64,000 bases of DNA from KBS50 sp042434095 (GCF_042434095.1 NZ_JBHLUE010000002.1:434001-498000), one strand, 5' to 3'. Shown: positions 1-8,876, counted from the first letter of the stretch. The notes: generated by a model not told the origin, from the letters alone. Numbers and translations: made by a program.

Positions 1-1002
1 GATGCGGACGCGTTCGCCGGCCTGGTCGAGCCGCACCGGCGCGAGCTGCGGGTGCACTGCTACCGGATGCTGGGCTCGTACGACGAGGCCGAGGACCTGG
101 TCCAGGAGACGTTCCTGCGGGCCTGGAAGGGCCGCCGCGGCTACGCCGGCCGCTCCTCGTTCCGCGCCTGGCTCTACCGGATCGCCACCAACGCCTGCCT
201 GGACGTCCTGGCCGGCCGGACCCGCCGGATCCTGCCGCAGCAGCTCGCCGGGCCGGCCGAGCCGACCGCCTCGCTGCCGCCGCGGCACGACCTCCCGTGG
301 CTGCAGCCCTTTCCCGACGAGCTGTGGGAGCCGGCGGGGCCGATCGACGCCCAGCCGGAGGCCCTGGTGGTGGCCCGGGAAACGATGGAGCTGGCCTTCC
401 TGGCCGCTATCCAGTACCTGCCGCCGCGGCAGCGCGCCGTACTGATCCTTCGCGACGTGCTGGGTTGGCCGGCGAAGCAGGTGGCCGTGCTGCTGGACGG
501 CACCCCGGCCGGGGTGAACAGCGCCCTGCAACGGGCCCGGGGGACGCTCCGGGAGCGGCTGCCGGAGCGTCGCGCCGACTGGTCGCCGCCGCCCCCGCCG
601 GGTCCGCGGGAACGCGCGGCGCTGCGCCGGTACATGGCCGCGGTGGAGCGGGCCGACCTGGCCGTCGTGGCCGAGCTGCTGGCCGAGGAGGTACGGACGG
701 CCATGCCCCCGTACCCGATGTGGTACGCCGGCCGGGAGGCGGTGCTGGCCACCCTCGCGACCAGCTGGGACCCGGCGTCGCCGCACTGGGTGGGCCGGTT
801 CCGGGTGCTGCCGGTACGCGCCAACGGCGGCCCCGCGATGGCCACCTACCTGGCCGGGGCGGGCGAGCGGACGTACCGGGCCGCCGCCATCGCCGTACCG
901 CGGATGGAGGGTGAGCGGATAACCGAGCTGACGGCGTTCCACGATCCGGGGCTGTTCCCGGCGTTCGGCCTGCCTTCGGAGCTGCCCGGCGGGTACCGAT
1001 GA
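1..1002 (+). CDS. ECF sigma factor with C-terminal SnoaL-like domain (5' end outside window)
   Basis: This is an extracytoplasmic-function sigma factor, 333 residues of which are visible. The frame is open from base 1, so the true start lies upstream. Region 2 is at the left edge (YRMLGSYDEAEDLVQETFLR, then WLYRIATNACLD). Region 4 follows near residues 138-185 (LPPRQRAVLILRDVLGW, then a helix-turn-helix). After it comes a domain of about 110 residues beginning RRYMAAVERADLAVVAELL, which resembles the SnoaL-like fold. In known SnoaL-type ECF groups this domain modulates the sigma factor in place of a separate anti-sigma, and none is seen here. The RibD-C/DHFR-like gene 55 bp downstream on the same strand is a plausible partner or target, by inference. 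Family assignment is firm, physiological signal unknown. Confidence 0.9.
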   Translation, partial: DADAFAGLVEPHRRELRVHCYRMLGSYDEAEDLVQETFLRAWKGRRGYAGRSSFRAWLYRIATNACLDVLAGRTRRILPQQLAGPAEPTASLPPRHDLPWLQPFPDELWEPAGPIDAQPEALVVARETMELAFLAAIQYLPPRQRAVLILRDVLGWPAKQVAVLLDGTPAGVNSALQRARGTLRERLPERRADWSPPPPPGPRERAALRRYMAAVERADLAVVAELLAEEVRTAMPPYPMWYAGREAVLATLATSWDPASPHWVGRFRVLPVRANGGPAMATYLAGAGERTYRAAAIAVPRMEGERITELTAFHDPGLFPAFGLPSELPGGYR

Positions 1003-1057
1003 CTTCCGCCCCGACCTGCCGTCTCAACGGGGGTCCACAACCCCTACGGAGGTAATC

Positions 1058-1603
1058 ATGGCCAAGCTGCTGTATTCCGGCACGGTTTCGCTGGACGGCT
1101 TTCTCGCCGGCCCGGACGGCGACATGTCCTGGGCCACCCCCCACCTGGGTCCCAATCCCGAGATCGACGACCTCATCGGCCGGATCGGCGCGCTGCTGGT
1201 CGGCCGGCGGACGTTCGGCGGCGACGATCCGTACCGGGACGACCCGGAAAGGGCCGGAAAGGCCTTCGGCGGCGGTTGGAGCGGCCCGCAGTTCGTGCTC
1301 ACCCACCGGCCACCGGCCACCGCCGCGCCCGACGTCACCTTCGTGACCGAGCTGGCCGAGGGCGTGGCCGCGGCCAGCGCGGCCGCGGGCGACGGCTACG
1401 TCAACGTCCTCGGCGCCGACGTGGCGCGGCAGTGCCTGCGGGCGGGCCTGCTCGACGAGCTGCTGTTCTGCGTGGCGCCGGTGCTGCTCGGCGACGGGGT
1501 CCGCATTTTCGACCAGCCCGGCGTGCCGGCCGTCCGGCTGGAGCGGCTGAGCGTCACCGCCGTGCCGCACGTTACGAACCTGTGGTATCGGGTGCTCCGG
1601 TAG
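1058..1603 (+). CDS. Dihydrofolate reductase-like (RibD C-terminal domain) protein
   Basis: A 181-residue single-domain protein of the RibD-C/DHFR-like superfamily, NAD(P)H-dependent reductases related to the reductase half of RibD. The N-terminal strand and loop LLYSGTVSLDGFLAGPDGD is typical of the family, and a GADVARQCLRAGLLDEL segment near residues 125-140 matches the cofactor-side helix. The ATG at 1058 is well placed behind the Shine-Dalgarno sequence GGAGGT. The gene follows an ECF sigma factor by 55 bp and probably forms an operon with it. Members of this family near such sigma factors are usually uncharacterised, so the substrate cannot be named. A strong hairpin lies just after the stop codon. 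Confidence 0.88.
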   Translation: MAKLLYSGTVSLDGFLAGPDGDMSWATPHLGPNPEIDDLIGRIGALLVGRRTFGGDDPYRDDPERAGKAFGGGWSGPQFVLTHRPPATAAPDVTFVTELAEGVAAASAAAGDGYVNVLGADVARQCLRAGLLDELLFCVAPVLLGDGVRIFDQPGVPAVRLERLSVTAVPHVTNLWYRVLR

Positions 1604-1611
1604 CGAAAAGC

Positions 1612-1646
1612 CGCCGGCCCGCCCCGGATGGCGGGGCGGGCCGGCG
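1612..1646. terminator. Bidirectional hairpin terminator
   Basis: A perfect 14-bp inverted repeat, 1612-1625 with 1633-1646 (arm CGCCGGCCCGCCCC), encloses a 7-base loop between two convergent genes. Read on the minus strand, the stem is followed by GGCTTTTCG, a short T-run, so it looks like a Rho-independent terminator for the minus-strand gene and a hairpin end for the plus-strand gene. Confidence 0.8.
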
Positions 1647-1654
1647 ATGCTGGG

Positions 1655-4402
1655 CTACTTGCCGGCGGGTTGCAGGCAGAGCACCTGCTCCTTGCCGTCC
1701 TTCTCCTTGACCACCAGGTGCGGCTGGTTGGCGTCCGGGCACTTGTCGGTGCTCGGCTCCTTGGCGGTCACCTTGTAGGACCCGGCCTCGTCGCAGCTGG
1801 CCTTCGCCGGGCTGGAGCCGGACTGCTTGACACAGTCGCCGACGGCCGGGCTGTAGGAGGTGTCGTCACCGCCGCCGCTGAACAGCCACACCGCGCCCAG
1901 CGGTATGACCAGCAGCAGCACCGCGGCCGCCAGCACGGCGGCCAGCACCCGCCCGTTGCGGACCTGCGGGGTCGGCGCGGGCTCCTCCTTCGGCGCGTCG
2001 GTCGACGACTCCGGCCGGAACGAGTCGAAGCGGTTCTGGTCGGGATCCGTGTTCGTGCCGGGCCGGCCGGCGCCGGGGGCACCGAACCCGTTGGGCCCGG
2101 AAGCGGATCCGCCCGGCCCACCGGCCTGGACGCCGCCCGGTCCGCCGAAGCCGTTCGGCACGCCGGCCGAGCCGCCGTAGACGCCCGGCGCTGCCGCGCG
2201 ACCCGGCGGGCCGGCGTCGCCGGGCCCGAAGCCGCCCGCGCCGCCGAAGCCGCCGGGACCGCCGTTCGGGATGCCGGACCCACCGGCCGGATCGGGGCCG
2301 CCGAAGCCCGGCCCGGACCCGCCGAAGTCGGGGCGGTTGCCGGGCCCGCCATAGGTCCCGGGGCCGCCGTTCGGCCGGTCGAAGCCCGGCTCGGCCGGGG
2401 GGAACGCGGTGGTGTTCGGCGGGCCGCCGAAGGCGGCGCCGTTGACGTGACCGTTCCGCTGCTCACGCTCGTCCCGAGGCCCACCCGGGAACGACGGGTC
2501 GCCCGGGAAGGACGGGTCGGCCCGGAACGACGGATCGCCCGGGAAGGACGGGTCGGCCCGGAACGACGGATCGCCCGGGAAGGACGGACCGACGGTGGTG
2601 CGGTCGGGTGGCCGGGGTGGCTCCCAGTCGTCCGGGCGTGGGCCGAACGGCTGCGCGCCCGCCCGCCCGCCGGCACCACCCTGGTCGCGCCCGGCCGGCG
2701 AGCCGGGCGGGAAGGCCGCGGGCGAACCGGGCGGGAAGGCGGCCGGCGAGCCGGGCGGGAAACCATCCCGATCGTCGGGCTCGTACGCCGGGGGTCGGCC
2801 CGTACCGCGCCGGTCCTCCCGGTCGTTCGTCAGGTCAGCGAAGGGCACGGCCGCGCCGCCGAACACCGGGGCCGGTTCCCCCGCCCGGCCGCCGGGCGGC
2901 GCCGACCGGAACTGCTCGTCCGGCTCGTCGTCGCGGCCACCGCCGTACGTCGCCGGTCGGCCGTACACCCCGGGCGTCCGCTGCCCGGGGATGGCCTGCG
3001 GCGCCGGGGCGTCCTCGTGCTCGGGCTCCGCCTCATCCGCCGCCGGCCGGCCGTACACCCGCGGCTCCGGGCGCCCGCCGGGGCGCGTGCCGTAGTCGGT
3101 GGGTGGCATGACCCGGCTGGCAAGCGGCACCGAGGCGCTGGCCGTGACCGCGGCCCCACCCGGTTCCTCCTCGGCCGACGCCGATGGATCGCGCTGAGCC
3201 GCGCCGCCCGGCGAGCCGAGCCGCTGCTGCGGCAGCGGGGTGCCGGAGACCGGTCCGGCCGCCGGTGGTTCGGGCCAGCCGTGCGAAGCGTCCGCCCCGG
3301 CAACGTCCTCGTCGGGCCAATCGCCGGCCGCCTGCTCCTCGGCGTGTGCGGCCGCGAGCGCGGCCCCCGGCACCCGGCGAGTCTCCTGTGGAGGCAGCGG
3401 GACCGCTCCGGCCGGCGAGATCCCGGGCGCGGGACGCGGCTCGTACCGCGGCGGCTGCCCCTCCCGGTCGTCGCCGGAAGAGTCGTCTCCCGCGGATACC
3501 CGCCCGCGCGCCTCGGCGCCGGCCGCGAACGCCGGCCAGGCCTGGTCGCGGACGGCCGCCGACAGCTCACCCGAATCGTGGCTCATCGCACCGAACGCCA
3601 TGGAGTCGCCGCTGTCCGGCAGGTAGGTTTCCTCGGCCCGGCGGTCCCGCCCGCGCTGCGGCAGTCCGCCGCCGGGAGTCGCCGTGGCTTCGTGACCGCC
3701 GGCGGGTGGGGCGTCGTCGTAGCCGCCGGCGGCCGCCGTGCCGTCGTAGCCGCCCGTGGGCGGCGGCTCCGGCGCGGCCGGCTGGGCCACCGCCCAGCCG
3801 TCGCCGGGGGTCCACGGCTTCGACGCCTCCGCGCCGGGGGTGGCCGGCGGCGGGATGTCGGCGGTGGCCCAGCGGGGCCGCTCGTCCGACGGTCCGGCGC
3901 CGACCTCCGGGGCACGCTCGACCCCGGCCCGGTCGCCGGCCTCCGGCGACCAGTCGGCGGGTCCCGCCGGGTTCGGCGGCGCCCAGGCCGCGGCCGCGGC
4001 GGGCGGAACCGACCAGCCGGCCTGGCGCTCCTCGGCCGGGTCCGACCAGCCCGTCGGCGCCGGCTGCGCCGGCCACGGTGCTGGCGGGTTCGGCCCCGGC
4101 TGGGCCGGAACGGACGGTTCCGGGCTCCGCCAGCCGCCGGAGGCCGGGCCGGCCTCGCTGCTGTCCTGTACGCCCCAACGGCCCCCCGCCGGTGGCGCCC
4201 AACCCGCGGCGTTTCCTGCCCCACCGTGCTCGGCCGCCTCGTCGGGCTGGTCGAACCGGGGTGGCTGGTCCCGCTCGTCGAACGGGGGCGCCGGTGGCCG
4301 CCCGTACGTGGTGCCGTGGCCACCGTGCGGCACGGGTCCAGCGGCGCCTCGTGCAGCCTCCTCCGGCTCGTGGCCGGGTCGCTGCGGGCCCTCGGACGTC
4401 AT
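1655..4402 (-). CDS. LppU/SCO3897-like single-pass membrane protein with giant Pro/Gly-rich N-terminus
   Basis: A protein of 915 residues. About the first 800 are low-complexity, rich in Pro, Gly, Ala and acidic residues. They include decapeptide-like repeats (FPGDPSFRADPS units near 2480-2580 and AAFPPGSP units near 2690-2760). One clear transmembrane segment follows at about 819-841 (VLAAVLAAAVLLLVIPLGAVW). A 74-residue tail ends the protein and contains four cysteines that could form two disulfides outside the cell. The short Cys-containing C-terminal domain after a TM resembles LppU/SCO3897-type proteins. The ATG at 4402 was chosen because GAAGGAGG lies 8 bases upstream; a longer frame to 4474 lacks such a site. 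It stands alone between terminators. Function is unknown; the disordered part should face the cytoplasm. Confidence 0.8.
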   Translation of the reverse strand: MTSEGPQRPGHEPEEAARGAAGPVPHGGHGTTYGRPPAPPFDERDQPPRFDQPDEAAEHGGAGNAAGWAPPAGGRWGVQDSSEAGPASGGWRSPEPSVPAQPGPNPPAPWPAQPAPTGWSDPAEERQAGWSVPPAAAAAWAPPNPAGPADWSPEAGDRAGVERAPEVGAGPSDERPRWATADIPPPATPGAEASKPWTPGDGWAVAQPAAPEPPPTGGYDGTAAAGGYDDAPPAGGHEATATPGGGLPQRGRDRRAEETYLPDSGDSMAFGAMSHDSGELSAAVRDQAWPAFAAGAEARGRVSAGDDSSGDDREGQPPRYEPRPAPGISPAGAVPLPPQETRRVPGAALAAAHAEEQAAGDWPDEDVAGADASHGWPEPPAAGPVSGTPLPQQRLGSPGGAAQRDPSASAEEEPGGAAVTASASVPLASRVMPPTDYGTRPGGRPEPRVYGRPAADEAEPEHEDAPAPQAIPGQRTPGVYGRPATYGGGRDDEPDEQFRSAPPGGRAGEPAPVFGGAAVPFADLTNDREDRRGTGRPPAYEPDDRDGFPPGSPAAFPPGSPAAFPPGSPAGRDQGGAGGRAGAQPFGPRPDDWEPPRPPDRTTVGPSFPGDPSFRADPSFPGDPSFRADPSFPGDPSFPGGPRDEREQRNGHVNGAAFGGPPNTTAFPPAEPGFDRPNGGPGTYGGPGNRPDFGGSGPGFGGPDPAGGSGIPNGGPGGFGGAGGFGPGDAGPPGRAAAPGVYGGSAGVPNGFGGPGGVQAGGPGGSASGPNGFGAPGAGRPGTNTDPDQNRFDSFRPESSTDAPKEEPAPTPQVRNGRVLAAVLAAAVLLLVIPLGAVWLFSGGGDDTSYSPAVGDCVKQSGSSPAKASCDEAGSYKVTAKEPSTDKCPDANQPHLVVKEKDGKEQVLCLQPAGK

Positions 4403-4698
4403 GCGCGCGCCTCCTTCGCGTCTCGGCCGGGCGGTTCCGATGGTTGGCGCCGGCCGCCGACTCTCTCTCCGCACGGTAGCCGGTCCGCCGACACGCGGCG
4501 CGGGGCGGTGCGGGGGATGACGGCGGATGATCCCGGCGTATCCGGAAAGTCACCGGTCCCGGGCGGTCGGGCGGAGGTCGGCCGTGCCCAACCGTACCGG
4601 GCGGTCGGGCCGGGGGGAATCCCGGCCGATCCGCTTGCGGCCCCGGCGGGCCGCCGGCCCCGGTCGGCCCGCCCCCGGGCGCGACAGCCACCCGCCGC

Positions 4699-4773
4699 CC
4701 GGAGCGTCGCCGGCCGGAGCGTCGCGGGCCGGAGCGTCGCGGGCCGGAACGTCGCGGGCCGGAACGCCGACGA
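4699..4773. repeat. Tandem 15-bp minisatellite, five units
   Basis: Units of the type CCGGAGCGTCGCGGG start at 4699, 4714, 4729, 4744 and 4759. Three are identical or nearly so (4699 ends CCGG; 4714 and 4729 are identical), the fourth has G to A at position 6, and the last diverges further. The array lies outside any credible gene. Confidence 0.8.
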
Positions 4774-4807
4774 CCCCGCGCCGGCCGGAGCCGGGCGGGG
4801 TCGTCGG
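4767..4807 (-). terminator. Hairpin terminator of the 45-aa gene
   Basis: A perfect 13-bp inverted repeat, 4767-4779 with 4795-4807 (arm CCGACGACCCCGC), has a 15-base loop. It begins 27 bases past the stop codon of the minus-strand small gene. There is no T-run, as is common for high-GC actinobacterial terminators. Confidence 0.65.
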
Positions 4808-4833
4808 GGTGAGGAGGTGGAAGGTCTGTGGGC

Positions 4834-4971
4834 TCAGCGGAACTGACGCAGCTGCGCCAACATGATCTCGTTGGCAAAGCTGGGCGTCGGAGCGGACTGC
4901 AGCGCGCGATCGATGGCCCGAGCGCGGCGGCTGGCGTCCCGGCGGTTCCGGATCCGGTTCATCATGCTCAT
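4834..4971 (-). CDS. Small basic protein, 45 aa
   Basis: A 45-residue protein starting MSMMNRIRNRRDASRRARAI and ending in an IMLAQLRQFR helix. The ATG at 4971 has a GGGGGGA Shine-Dalgarno about 6 bases upstream. A hairpin follows 27 bases after the stop. It has an Arg-rich N-terminal half, an amphipathic C-terminal half, and no membrane segment or Cys pairs. The clean start signal, own terminator and non-low-complexity composition argue for a real gene although it is very short. Function is unknown. It resembles small actinobacterial proteins of unknown function more than a leader peptide, since no gene follows it on the same strand nearby. Confidence 0.65.
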   Translation of the reverse strand: MSMMNRIRNRRDASRRARAIDRALQSAPTPSFANEIMLAQLRQFR

Positions 4972-5179
4972 TTTGTGTCCCCCCGGACGTGTGCTTCCTG
5001 GTGCTCCTCCAGTGTGCCGCGTCGCGGGTCGGTAATCCAACGATTATTAGGTGAGCTGTGACACCAGCCGAAGAATCATCGGTCGCCATGGGCCTAGGGC
5101 CGAAGTTTCTTGGCTCAACGGAAACGACCGGTGTGCCCGGTGTTTCCACCGCGCACACCGGCCGTTCAGCCGGGAGGTT

Positions 5180-5211
5180 GTCGTCGGCCCGGTCCTGGCC
5201 GGGCCGACGAC
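5180..5211 (-). terminator. Hairpin terminator of the 2-oxoacid dehydrogenase operon
   Basis: A perfect 13-bp inverted repeat, 5180-5192 with 5199-5211 (arm GTCGTCGGCCCGG), has a 6-base loop and is extended by flanking GAGGT/ACCTC. It lies 7 bases after the E2 stop. A second, weaker 12-bp hairpin with one mismatch (5125-5136 with 5153-5164) lies further downstream. Confidence 0.75.
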
Positions 5212-5218
5212 CTCGGGA

Positions 5219-6700
5219 TCAGGTCCAGGCCAGCAGGGTCGCCTCCGGATCGGCCAGGAACGCCCCGACGTCCGCGAGGAACCTCGACCCGAGCTCGCCG
5301 TCGATGATCCGGTGGTCGAAGGAGAGACCCAGGGTGGTGACCTGGCGCGGCTTCACCTTGCCCTTGTGCACCCAGGGCATCTCCCGGACGGCGCCGAAGG
5401 CGAGGATGGCCGACTCACCAGGCGGGAGGATGGGCGTGCCGGTGTCCACGCCGAACACGCCCACATTGGTGATCGTGAGCGTGCCACCGGCCATGTCGGC
5501 CGGCGCCGTCCGCCCGGACTTGGCGGTCTGCACCAGCGCCGTCATGGCGTCGGCCAGCTCCCGCAGCGACAGCCGGCCGGCATCCTTGATGTTCGGCACG
5601 ATCAGCCCACGCTCGGTGGCCGCCGCGATGCCCAGGTTGACGTACTCCTTCACCACGATCTCGTCGCCCGCCCAGGACGAGTTGACCATCGGGTGCCGGC
5701 GGACCGCGAGCAGGACGGCCTTGGCCACCAGCAGCAGCGGGGAGACCCGGACGTCCCGCCAGTCGCGCTGGGCGCGCAGCCGGTCCAGCGCCCGCATCGA
5801 CCGGGTCACGTCGACGGTCAGGAACTCCGTGACGTGCGGTGCCGTGAAGGCCGAGCGGGCCATGTTCTCCGCCGTGAGCTTGCGCACCCCCTTGACCGGG
5901 ATCCGCTGCTCGCGGTCCGGGCCGAAGGACGGGGCCGCGGCGGAAACGCCCGCCGGGGTCACTGCCGGCGCCTCGGCCGCCGGCGTCGCCGGCGTCTCGG
6001 CGGCCCGCTGTACGTCCTCCCGGGTGATCGAGCCCAGCGGGCCCGAGCCGGTGAGCCCGGTCAGGTCCACCCCGAGGTCCCGGGCCAGCTTCCGGACCGG
6101 CGGCTTGGCCAGCACCACCGTGCCCGCGGCCCCGTTCTGCCGATCATGGACCGGTGGCGCGGGGGTCGCGGCGGGAGCGGCCGCGGCGGTCGGCGCGGGA
6201 GCGGCCGCGGCTGGCGTACCGGGGACGGCCTTGCGGGGCCGGCGCTTGGCCGCGGCGGTCCGCGGTCCGTAGCCGACCAGCACCGGCGTGCGGGCCGGGG
6301 CGGGGCTACCCTCCATGCCCGGCTCCACGACGCCCTCGGCGGGCGCCACCCGCACGGCGGCCAGCGACGCGGCCGACGGCGTGGGCAGGTCCGACCCGGG
6401 CTGGCCGGTGGTGGCCGGGCCACCCACGCCGGACTCGTCGATCGGTCCGGCGCCCGGGTCGGTGTCGATCGCGATGATCGGGGTGCCGACCTCGACGGTC
6501 GCGCCCTCCTCCTGGAAGATCGCGTGCACCTGCCCGCCCCACTTGGCGGGGATCTCGACCGCGGCCTTGGCCGTCTCGACCTCCACGATCGGCTGGTTCA
6601 GCTCGATCGTGTCGCCGACCGCGACCATCCACTTGAGGATCTCGCCCTCGGTCAGGCCCTCGCCGAGGTCGGGGAGCGGGAACTCCTTGATTCGCGACAT
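5219..6700 (-). CDS. Dihydrolipoamide acyltransferase (E2) of a 2-oxoacid dehydrogenase complex
   Basis: A 493-residue E2 core subunit that transfers acyl groups from lipoamide to CoA. Residues 1-80 form one lipoyl domain, with the lipoylated lysine (about K45) in VETAKAAVEIP. An Ala/Pro linker follows. Then comes a peripheral-subunit-binding domain (VRKLARDLGVDLTGLTGSGP) and a catalytic domain ending in SFDHRIIDGELG, which carries the HxxxDG active site. It is the last gene of the E1alpha-E1beta-E2 operon. The chosen ATG at 6700 gives the standard N-terminus MSRIKEF. An ATG at 6712 overlaps the E1beta stop and would add four residues. The E1 pairing fits a branched-chain (BCKDH) or related complex; no E3 gene is in the window. 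Confidence 0.93.
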   Translation of the reverse strand: MSRIKEFPLPDLGEGLTEGEILKWMVAVGDTIELNQPIVEVETAKAAVEIPAKWGGQVHAIFQEEGATVEVGTPIIAIDTDPGAGPIDESGVGGPATTGQPGSDLPTPSAASLAAVRVAPAEGVVEPGMEGSPAPARTPVLVGYGPRTAAAKRRPRKAVPGTPAAAAPAPTAAAAPAATPAPPVHDRQNGAAGTVVLAKPPVRKLARDLGVDLTGLTGSGPLGSITREDVQRAAETPATPAAEAPAVTPAGVSAAAPSFGPDREQRIPVKGVRKLTAENMARSAFTAPHVTEFLTVDVTRSMRALDRLRAQRDWRDVRVSPLLLVAKAVLLAVRRHPMVNSSWAGDEIVVKEYVNLGIAAATERGLIVPNIKDAGRLSLRELADAMTALVQTAKSGRTAPADMAGGTLTITNVGVFGVDTGTPILPPGESAILAFGAVREMPWVHKGKVKPRQVTTLGLSFDHRIIDGELGSRFLADVGAFLADPEATLLAWT

Positions 6701-6705
6701 TCGGC

Positions 6706-7695
6706 TCACCATCCGAAGGTGCGGTCGACGGCTTCGAGCACCCGGTCGAGGTCCGGCAGGTACTCCTCCTCCACCCGGGAGGCCGGGTAGGGGGTGTCGA
6801 ACCCGGTCACCCGCAGCACCGGCGCCTCGAGCGAGTAGAAGCACTCCTCGGTGATCCGGGCCGCGACCTCGGACCCGAGACCCAGGTTGCCCGGCGCCTC
6901 GTGCACCACCACGCAGCGTCCGGTGCGGCGGACCGACTCGTACACCGGGCCGAGGTCCAGCGGGGAGAGCGTGCGCAGGTCGATGACCTCCAGCTCCCGG
7001 CCGTCCTCCGCGGCCGCCGTCGCGGCGTCCAGCGCCACCCGGACCATCGGACCGTACGCCAGCACCGTGGCGTCCGTGCCGGCCCGCGCCACGCGCGCGG
7101 CATGCAGCGGGTACGCCCCGGAGAGCGGGGCGTCCAGCTCCACCGGGCCCTTCTCCCAGTAGCGCCGCTTCGGCTCCAGGAACACGATCGGGTCGTCCGA
7201 GGCGATGGCCTGCTGGATCATCGTGTACGCGTCCTGCGGGCTGGCGCAGCTGACGACCTTGAGCCCGGCGGTGTGCGAGAAGTACGCCTCCGGCGACTCG
7301 GAGTGGTGCTCGACCGCGCCGATGCCGCCGCCGAACGGGATCCGGATCACCATCGGGATCCGGACCTTGCCCTGCGACCGGTAGTGCATCTTCGCCACCT
7401 GCGACACGATCTGGTCGTACGCCGGGTAGACGAAACCGTCGAACTGGATCTCGCACACCGGGCGGTAGCCGCGGATGGCGAGGCCGACGGCCGTGCCGAT
7501 GATGCCGGACTCGGCGAGCGGGGTGTCCACCACGCGCTGGTCGCCGAAGTCCTTCTGCAGCCCGTCGGTGATCCGGAAGACGCCGCCGAGCTTGCCGACG
7601 TCCTCGCCCATGATGACGACCTTGGGGTCGTTCTCCAGGGCCCGCCGCAGGCCCGTGTTCAGGGCCTTTCCGATGGTGAGGGTCTCGGTGGCCAT
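6706..7695 (-). CDS. 2-oxoacid dehydrogenase E1 component, beta subunit
   Basis: A 329-residue thiamine-diphosphate enzyme half, partner of the E1alpha gene just upstream. Characteristic segments are VVIMGEDVGKLGGVFRITDG near the N-terminus, a VDTPLAESGIIGTAVGLA strand-helix pair and the QFDGFVYPAYDQIVSQ region. The C-terminal transketolase-like domain carries LEVIDLRTLSPLD. The start ATG at 7695 overlaps the E1alpha stop as ATGA, so translation is coupled. The E1alpha2beta2 form, rather than a single-chain AceE, suggests a branched-chain 2-oxoacid dehydrogenase, although a pyruvate-type complex cannot be excluded from sequence alone. Confidence 0.93.
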   Translation of the reverse strand: MATETLTIGKALNTGLRRALENDPKVVIMGEDVGKLGGVFRITDGLQKDFGDQRVVDTPLAESGIIGTAVGLAIRGYRPVCEIQFDGFVYPAYDQIVSQVAKMHYRSQGKVRIPMVIRIPFGGGIGAVEHHSESPEAYFSHTAGLKVVSCASPQDAYTMIQQAIASDDPIVFLEPKRRYWEKGPVELDAPLSGAYPLHAARVARAGTDATVLAYGPMVRVALDAATAAAEDGRELEVIDLRTLSPLDLGPVYESVRRTGRCVVVHEAPGNLGLGSEVAARITEECFYSLEAPVLRVTGFDTPYPASRVEEEYLPDLDRVLEAVDRTFGW

Positions 7696-8876
7696 CAGTG
7701 CGCGCTCCCCTCGAACGACTCCAGGTACCGGCTGAACTGCTCGCGCTGCACGTCGAGCTCGGCCGATCCGTGCGGGTAGACGTGGTCGAACATGCTGACC
7801 GGCTCCGGGTTCGGCATGTTCAGCACCCGCTCGCGCAGGTGCACGGACTCGCGCTTGGCCTGCTCGTCCACCTCGGCAAAGAACGTCTCGTCGGCGATCT
7901 GCTGCCGGGTGAGGAAGGCGCGCATCCGGGCGATGGGGTCCTTGGCCTGCCAGGATTCGACCTCGCTGGCGATCCGGTAGCGGGTGGGGTCGTCGGAGGT
8001 GGTGTGCGCACCCATCCGGTACGTGTACGCCTCGATCAGGCTCGGGCCTTGGCCCAGGCGCGCGTTGTCCAGCGCCTGGCGGGTCACCGCGTACGAGGCC
8101 AGCACGTCGTTGCCGTCCACCCGGATGCCGGGGAAGCCGAAGCCGGCCGCCCGCTGGTAGAGCGGGATGCGCGTCTGCCGCTCCAGCGGCTCGGAGATGG
8201 CGTACTGGTTGTTCTGGCAGAAGAAGACCAGCGGGGCGTTGAAGACGCCGGCCCAGACGAACGCCTCGTTGACGTCGCCCTGGCTGGTGGCGCCATCGCC
8301 GAAGTAGGCGATCACGGCCTCGCCGTCCTCGCCGCCGGTGCGGCCGTCCATGGTGACGCCCATGGCGTAGCCGGTGGCGTGCAGCGTCTGGGCGCCGATG
8401 ACGATCGTGTACATGTTGAACTTGAACTCGTTCGGGTCCCAACCGCCCTGGTCGACGCCGCGGAACAGGCCCAGCGGCATGATCGGGTCGATGCCCCGGC
8501 AGTAGAGGACGCCGTGCTCGCGATAGGTGGGGAAGGCCATGTCCTGCGGCCGCAGGGCCCGGCCGGAGCCGACCTGGGCCGCCTCCTGGCCGAGCAGGCT
8601 GGCCCACAGGCCGAGTTCGCCCTGCCGCTGCAACGCCGTGGCCTCGGCGTCGAGCTTCCGGACCAGCACGAGGTCCCGGTAGAGGCCGCGGTACTCATCG
8701 TCGGTGAAGTCGACGCGGTACTCCACGCCGTCCTGACCGACGACGCTGTCGATCCGCTCGCCCTCGGGGGTCAGCAGCTGCACGGGCTCGCTGCTGGGCT
8801 GGTCGGCCAGGGGCCGCTTGGATCGGGATGTGGCCCGCTTGCCGCGGGCCGTGACCCCGGGGTCGCCCTTCGCCAT
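7695..8876 (-). CDS. 2-oxoacid dehydrogenase E1 component, alpha subunit
   Basis: A 393-residue thiamine-diphosphate-dependent decarboxylase subunit. The cofactor motif is visible as YFGDGATSQGDVNEAF followed by FFCQNNQYAIS (GDG...NN). A YRMGAHTTSDDPTRYR segment matches the phosphorylation-loop region of the family. The first 45 residues are a basic, low-complexity extension. The ATG at 8876 is preceded by AGGAGAG. The same frame is open further upstream, but that part is low-complexity and has no better start. First gene of the operon; its promoter lies in the 511-bp region shared with the divergent Pro/Thr-rich gene. Confidence 0.93.
   Translation of the reverse strand: MAKGDPGVTARGKRATSRSKRPLADQPSSEPVQLLTPEGERIDSVVGQDGVEYRVDFTDDEYRGLYRDLVLVRKLDAEATALQRQGELGLWASLLGQEAAQVGSGRALRPQDMAFPTYREHGVLYCRGIDPIMPLGLFRGVDQGGWDPNEFKFNMYTIVIGAQTLHATGYAMGVTMDGRTGGEDGEAVIAYFGDGATSQGDVNEAFVWAGVFNAPLVFFCQNNQYAISEPLERQTRIPLYQRAAGFGFPGIRVDGNDVLASYAVTRQALDNARLGQGPSLIEAYTYRMGAHTTSDDPTRYRIASEVESWQAKDPIARMRAFLTRQQIADETFFAEVDEQAKRESVHLRERVLNMPNPEPVSMFDHVYPHGSAELDVQREQFSRYLESFEGSAH

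Larger units (their letters stand above)
4403..4833. other. Gene-free 431-bp region with a 15-bp minisatellite
   Basis: No convincing gene is seen here. The region holds the promoter side of the minus-strand LppU-like gene, five tandem 15-bp units at 4699-4773 and the hairpin at 4767-4807. Open frames crossing it encode only Pro/Arg/Ala-rich low-complexity peptides and have no good start sites. Confidence 0.6.

Noticed and set aside
1628..4846. 1072-codon open frame on the plus strand opposite the LppU-like gene
   Set aside because: It is an Arg/Ala/Gly-rich shadow of the Pro/Gly-rich gene with no ribosome site; its length is explained by GC-rich codons in the true gene.
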